DNA of 11,928 bases from positions 1-11,928 of the forward strand of contig CANQXM010000036.1 of NCBI GenBank assembly GCA_947627835.1, in the 5' to 3' direction. Below the pieces are notes generated by a model, which saw only the letters and a program-made list of their open reading frames with translations, ran no database searches and was not told the origin of the DNA. Both the position numbers and the translations under genes were made by a program. The number at the start of each line of letters is the position of its first letter. Position 1 is the stretch's first letter. Positions 9,902 to 11,928 of the stretch are shown piece by piece. This DNA comes from an uncultured Bacilli bacterium (GTDB lineage Bacteria; Bacillota_I; Bacilli_A; RF39; UBA660).

Positions 9902-11928
9902 TCATAAACGAGTCAGGGTTGCAATTTTTCTTTTCCTTTGTAATTTTAATGTAGCCATTTTTAAATTACGCAATCCATATTTTTCATATTCTGATTCGTT
10001 AATTAAGGTTTCTTTGGTTTTCTCATCTAATTCATAAGCATCTAGATACTGGTTTACTACGGAAAGAGTAATGGGTTCATAGGTAATAATGCTGGTAATT
10101 CTTCCCATTAATTCTTTAGATAATATTTCATCCATGTCATTATTGGTCTTCTTAGAAAAACCAACTTTTTCTTTCTTAGTTAAGTTTGAAGTCATGAAAA
10201 TCATGGATTTATCAAAGTAAATTTTTTCACCGGTGGCATCGGTAATGAAACCTTCATCTAGGATTTGCAAAAATAGATTCCAAATTTGGGGTGTTGATTT
10301 TTCTAATTCATCTACTAAGATAATGCTATAGGGATTTTCTTTTAATTTTTCAAAGATAAAGGGCTCTTTGTATCCGACGTATCCTCCTGGAGTTCCAATT
10401 AATTTATGAATGGAAGTATCTAGGGTAAATTCACTCATATCTAAGCGAATAAAGCTTGCTTTTTTCTCATAGTATTTGGCAATTTGTTTGACGGTTTCGG
10501 TTTTACCAATTCCCGAAGGACCTACTAATAGAAAAGATGTGGGACGGTTATTTTCAGGAATTTTTAAGGTTGCGATAATTTTTTTAATCTGATTTTCTTG
10601 ACCGAAGATGTTCTTTTTTAAATAAGTTTCTAAGTTTTTTAATATCTTTTCTTTATTTTGCATGATAGGAATGTTGGTTTTTTGTTCTAGGACTTCTAAA
10701 ATATCTTTTTTCGTAATGGATGCCATTTTCTTTTGATGGTTATCTTTATTTTGTAATAAACGATTTTCTTCTTTTTTTAATTCAAGGGCTTCTTTGTATT
10801 TTCCTTCTCGAACCATTCTTTCTTTTTTCGGGGTGATGAATTTCATGCGTTTTTCTTGACTGATTTTATCCATGCTTTCTTTTTTGTTTTTTACGTGAGC
10901 GCAGACGGAATCTAAAAGTTCTAATGATTTATCTGGATTTTGACGATTGTATATATATTTATTGCCAAGTTTTACAATTTCTTCAATGGCTTTGGTACTG
11001 ATTTTTAAGTGATGATGGGTTTCATATTCTTTTTTTACTTTTTTTAATATTTCCATGGTTTTGGTTTCATCTGGTTCTTCCATTTGAATTTTTTCAAATC
11101 TTCTTTCTAAGGCTTTTTCTTTTTCAATGTATTTATGATATTCTTCAGTGGTTGTAGCACCAATTACTTTGATATCTCCTCTTGCTAAGTAGGGTTTTAA
11201 TATATCACTTGCATTAATGGCTCCTTCTGCTCCACCGGCGTTTATCATGGTATGAATTTCATCAATAAATAAGATGATGTTTTGATCGTTTATGATTTCT
11301 TTGATAATTTTATTTAATCGTTCTTCAAATTCGCCCCGATATTTGGTTCCTGCTACTAAAGAACCCATCTCTAACATGATAATTTCTTTGTTTTCTAGTT
11401 CTTCCGGAACTTGATGAAGTAGAATGCGACGTGCAAGTTCTTCTACCAAAGCGGATTTTCCAACACCTGCTTTCCCAATTAGCAAAGGATTATTTTTCTT
11501 TTTACGCAGAAGGGTTTCAATCATAAATTCAAGTTCCTGTTCTCTACCAATTACCTTTTCTTCTTTATTTATGGTTTCATTTAGGACATTACCCACTTTA
11601 TAGATTTCCATTTTTTCTTTTTTTTCACTTTTTTTATTTTTGATTTTTACTGAATCGTATAATTCATCTAAGTCAATGTCGAGTTTTAAGAGAATGCGAA
11701 TGGCAATTCCTTCTCCTTCTTCTAATAGGGCGAGAAGAAGATGCTCTTCACTTACTATCCCATGATTATCTTCTAAGGCATCATCATAAGCGAGTTCAAT
11801 AATTCTTTTTAATAAAGGCGTATATAAAACGAGTTCTTGAGCTTCTTTCGCGTTTCCCACCATACTTGTAAGTTCTTTTTTAAATTTTTGATAGGTAAGA
11901 CCCATGTTTTTTAATTTGGTACTTAATG
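9902..11928 (-). CDS. clpC: ClpC-like AAA+ unfoldase, N-terminus beyond window edge
   Basis: Hexameric ATP-driven protein unfoldase that feeds ClpP. The frame is open to the right edge. ATG 11905 has no ribosome binding site, and the residues before it continue a Clp N-domain, so the true start is outside. Counting from that Met: the second Clp_N repeat (about 27-85, YTPLLKRIIELAYDDALED...EEHLLLALLEEGEG); D1 Walker A GKAGVGKS (144-151), pore loop KYRG (188-191), Walker B FIDEIH (213-218), and R268/R269. A short ClpC-type middle domain (about 340-410, EGKYKEALELKKEE) follows. D2 has Walker A GPSGIGKT (462-469), GYVGY (508-512), Walker B LVDELEK (530-536), sensor TSN (572-574), the ClpP-docking VGF (581-583) and arginine R602. 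After the sensor-2 region YGLRNLK only about 20 residues remain, against some 60 in typical ClpC, so the C-terminal end is short. Confidence 0.93.
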   Translation of the reverse strand, partial: LSTKLKNMGLTYQKFKKELTSMVGNAKEAQELVLYTPLLKRIIELAYDDALEDNHGIVSEEHLLLALLEEGEGIAIRILLKLDIDLDELYDSVKIKNKKSEKKEKMEIYKVGNVLNETINKEEKVIGREQELEFMIETLLRKKKNNPLLIGKAGVGKSALVEELARRILLHQVPEELENKEIIMLEMGSLVAGTKYRGEFEERLNKIIKEIINDQNIILFIDEIHTMINAGGAEGAINASDILKPYLARGDIKVIGATTTEEYHKYIEKEKALERRFEKIQMEEPDETKTMEILKKVKKEYETHHHLKISTKAIEEIVKLGNKYIYNRQNPDKSLELLDSVCAHVKNKKESMDKISQEKRMKFITPKKERMVREGKYKEALELKKEENRLLQNKDNHQKKMASITKKDILEVLEQKTNIPIMQNKEKILKNLETYLKKNIFGQENQIKKIIATLKIPENNRPTSFLLVGPSGIGKTETVKQIAKYYEKKASFIRLDMSEFTLDTSIHKLIGTPGGYVGYKEPFIFEKLKENPYSIILVDELEKSTPQIWNLFLQILDEGFITDATGEKIYFDKSMIFMTSNLTKKEKVGFSKKTNNDMDEILSKELMGRITSIITYEPITLSVVNQYLDAYELDEKTKETLINESEYEKYGLRNLKMATLKLQRKRKIATLTRL

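Noticed and set aside
11903..11905. ATG 11905 as the start of the clpC-like gene
   Set aside because: There is no ribosome binding site, the frame is open to the window edge, and the upstream residues (LSTKLKN) fit the Clp N-domain alignment. The first Clp_N repeat would otherwise be missing.
1..11928. CRISPR array, tRNA/rRNA genes, insertion sequences, defence or toxin-antitoxin systems
   Set aside because: I saw no spaced direct repeats, no tRNA-like cloverleaf, no transposase, and no known defence domain in any frame.

Overview
The window is AT-rich DNA from a low-GC Gram-positive-type bacterium (Bacillota, probably an uncultured anaerobic Bacilli-like lineage; the exact taxon is inference). 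Supporting points are strong AGGAGG ribosome binding sites, T-box control of pheST, a ClpC-type unfoldase with a ClpP-docking VGF loop, a YugP-type membrane metallopeptidase, rubrerythrin, and a MurE with the DNPR motif typical of meso-diaminopimelate addition. The standard code applies: TGG is used for Trp and TGA as a stop. Every gene except gmk lies on the minus strand, so the description below runs from the right edge to the left.

Right part (11928 to 9672): the 5'-truncated gene of a ClpC-like AAA+ protein fills the right edge and ends at 9902. It is followed by two adjacent hairpins, the second a clear intrinsic terminator. A TGn-extended -10 promoter then starts the cysS transcript. 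Its roughly 100-nt leader contains an undescribed-looking 20-codon ORF with two adjacent Cys codons near its end, a candidate cysteine-sensing leader peptide.

Centre (9671 to 7111): cysS, a small four-helix membrane protein of unknown function and yugP appear to form one unit that ends in a terminator whose loop contains the yugP stop codon.

Centre-left (7087 to 3305): a new promoter drives a 685-residue coiled-coil protein with an acidic, probably disordered tail. It is translationally coupled (TAATG) to a small DUF1292-like protein, followed by murE, which also has its own extended -10 promoter. murE converges with gmk, and one bidirectional terminator carries parts of both stop regions.

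Left (3295 to 1): gmk and rubrerythrin are divergently transcribed from a short shared region. The rubrerythrin stop codon abuts a compact T-box leader with specifier UUC (Phe), which controls pheS and pheT. pheT runs off the left edge.

The content is mostly housekeeping: two aminoacyl-tRNA synthetases under amino-acid-responsive leaders, nucleotide and cell-wall precursor synthesis, oxidative stress defence and protein quality control. The least explained parts are the coiled-coil/DUF1292 pair, the small membrane protein and the cysS leader ORF.
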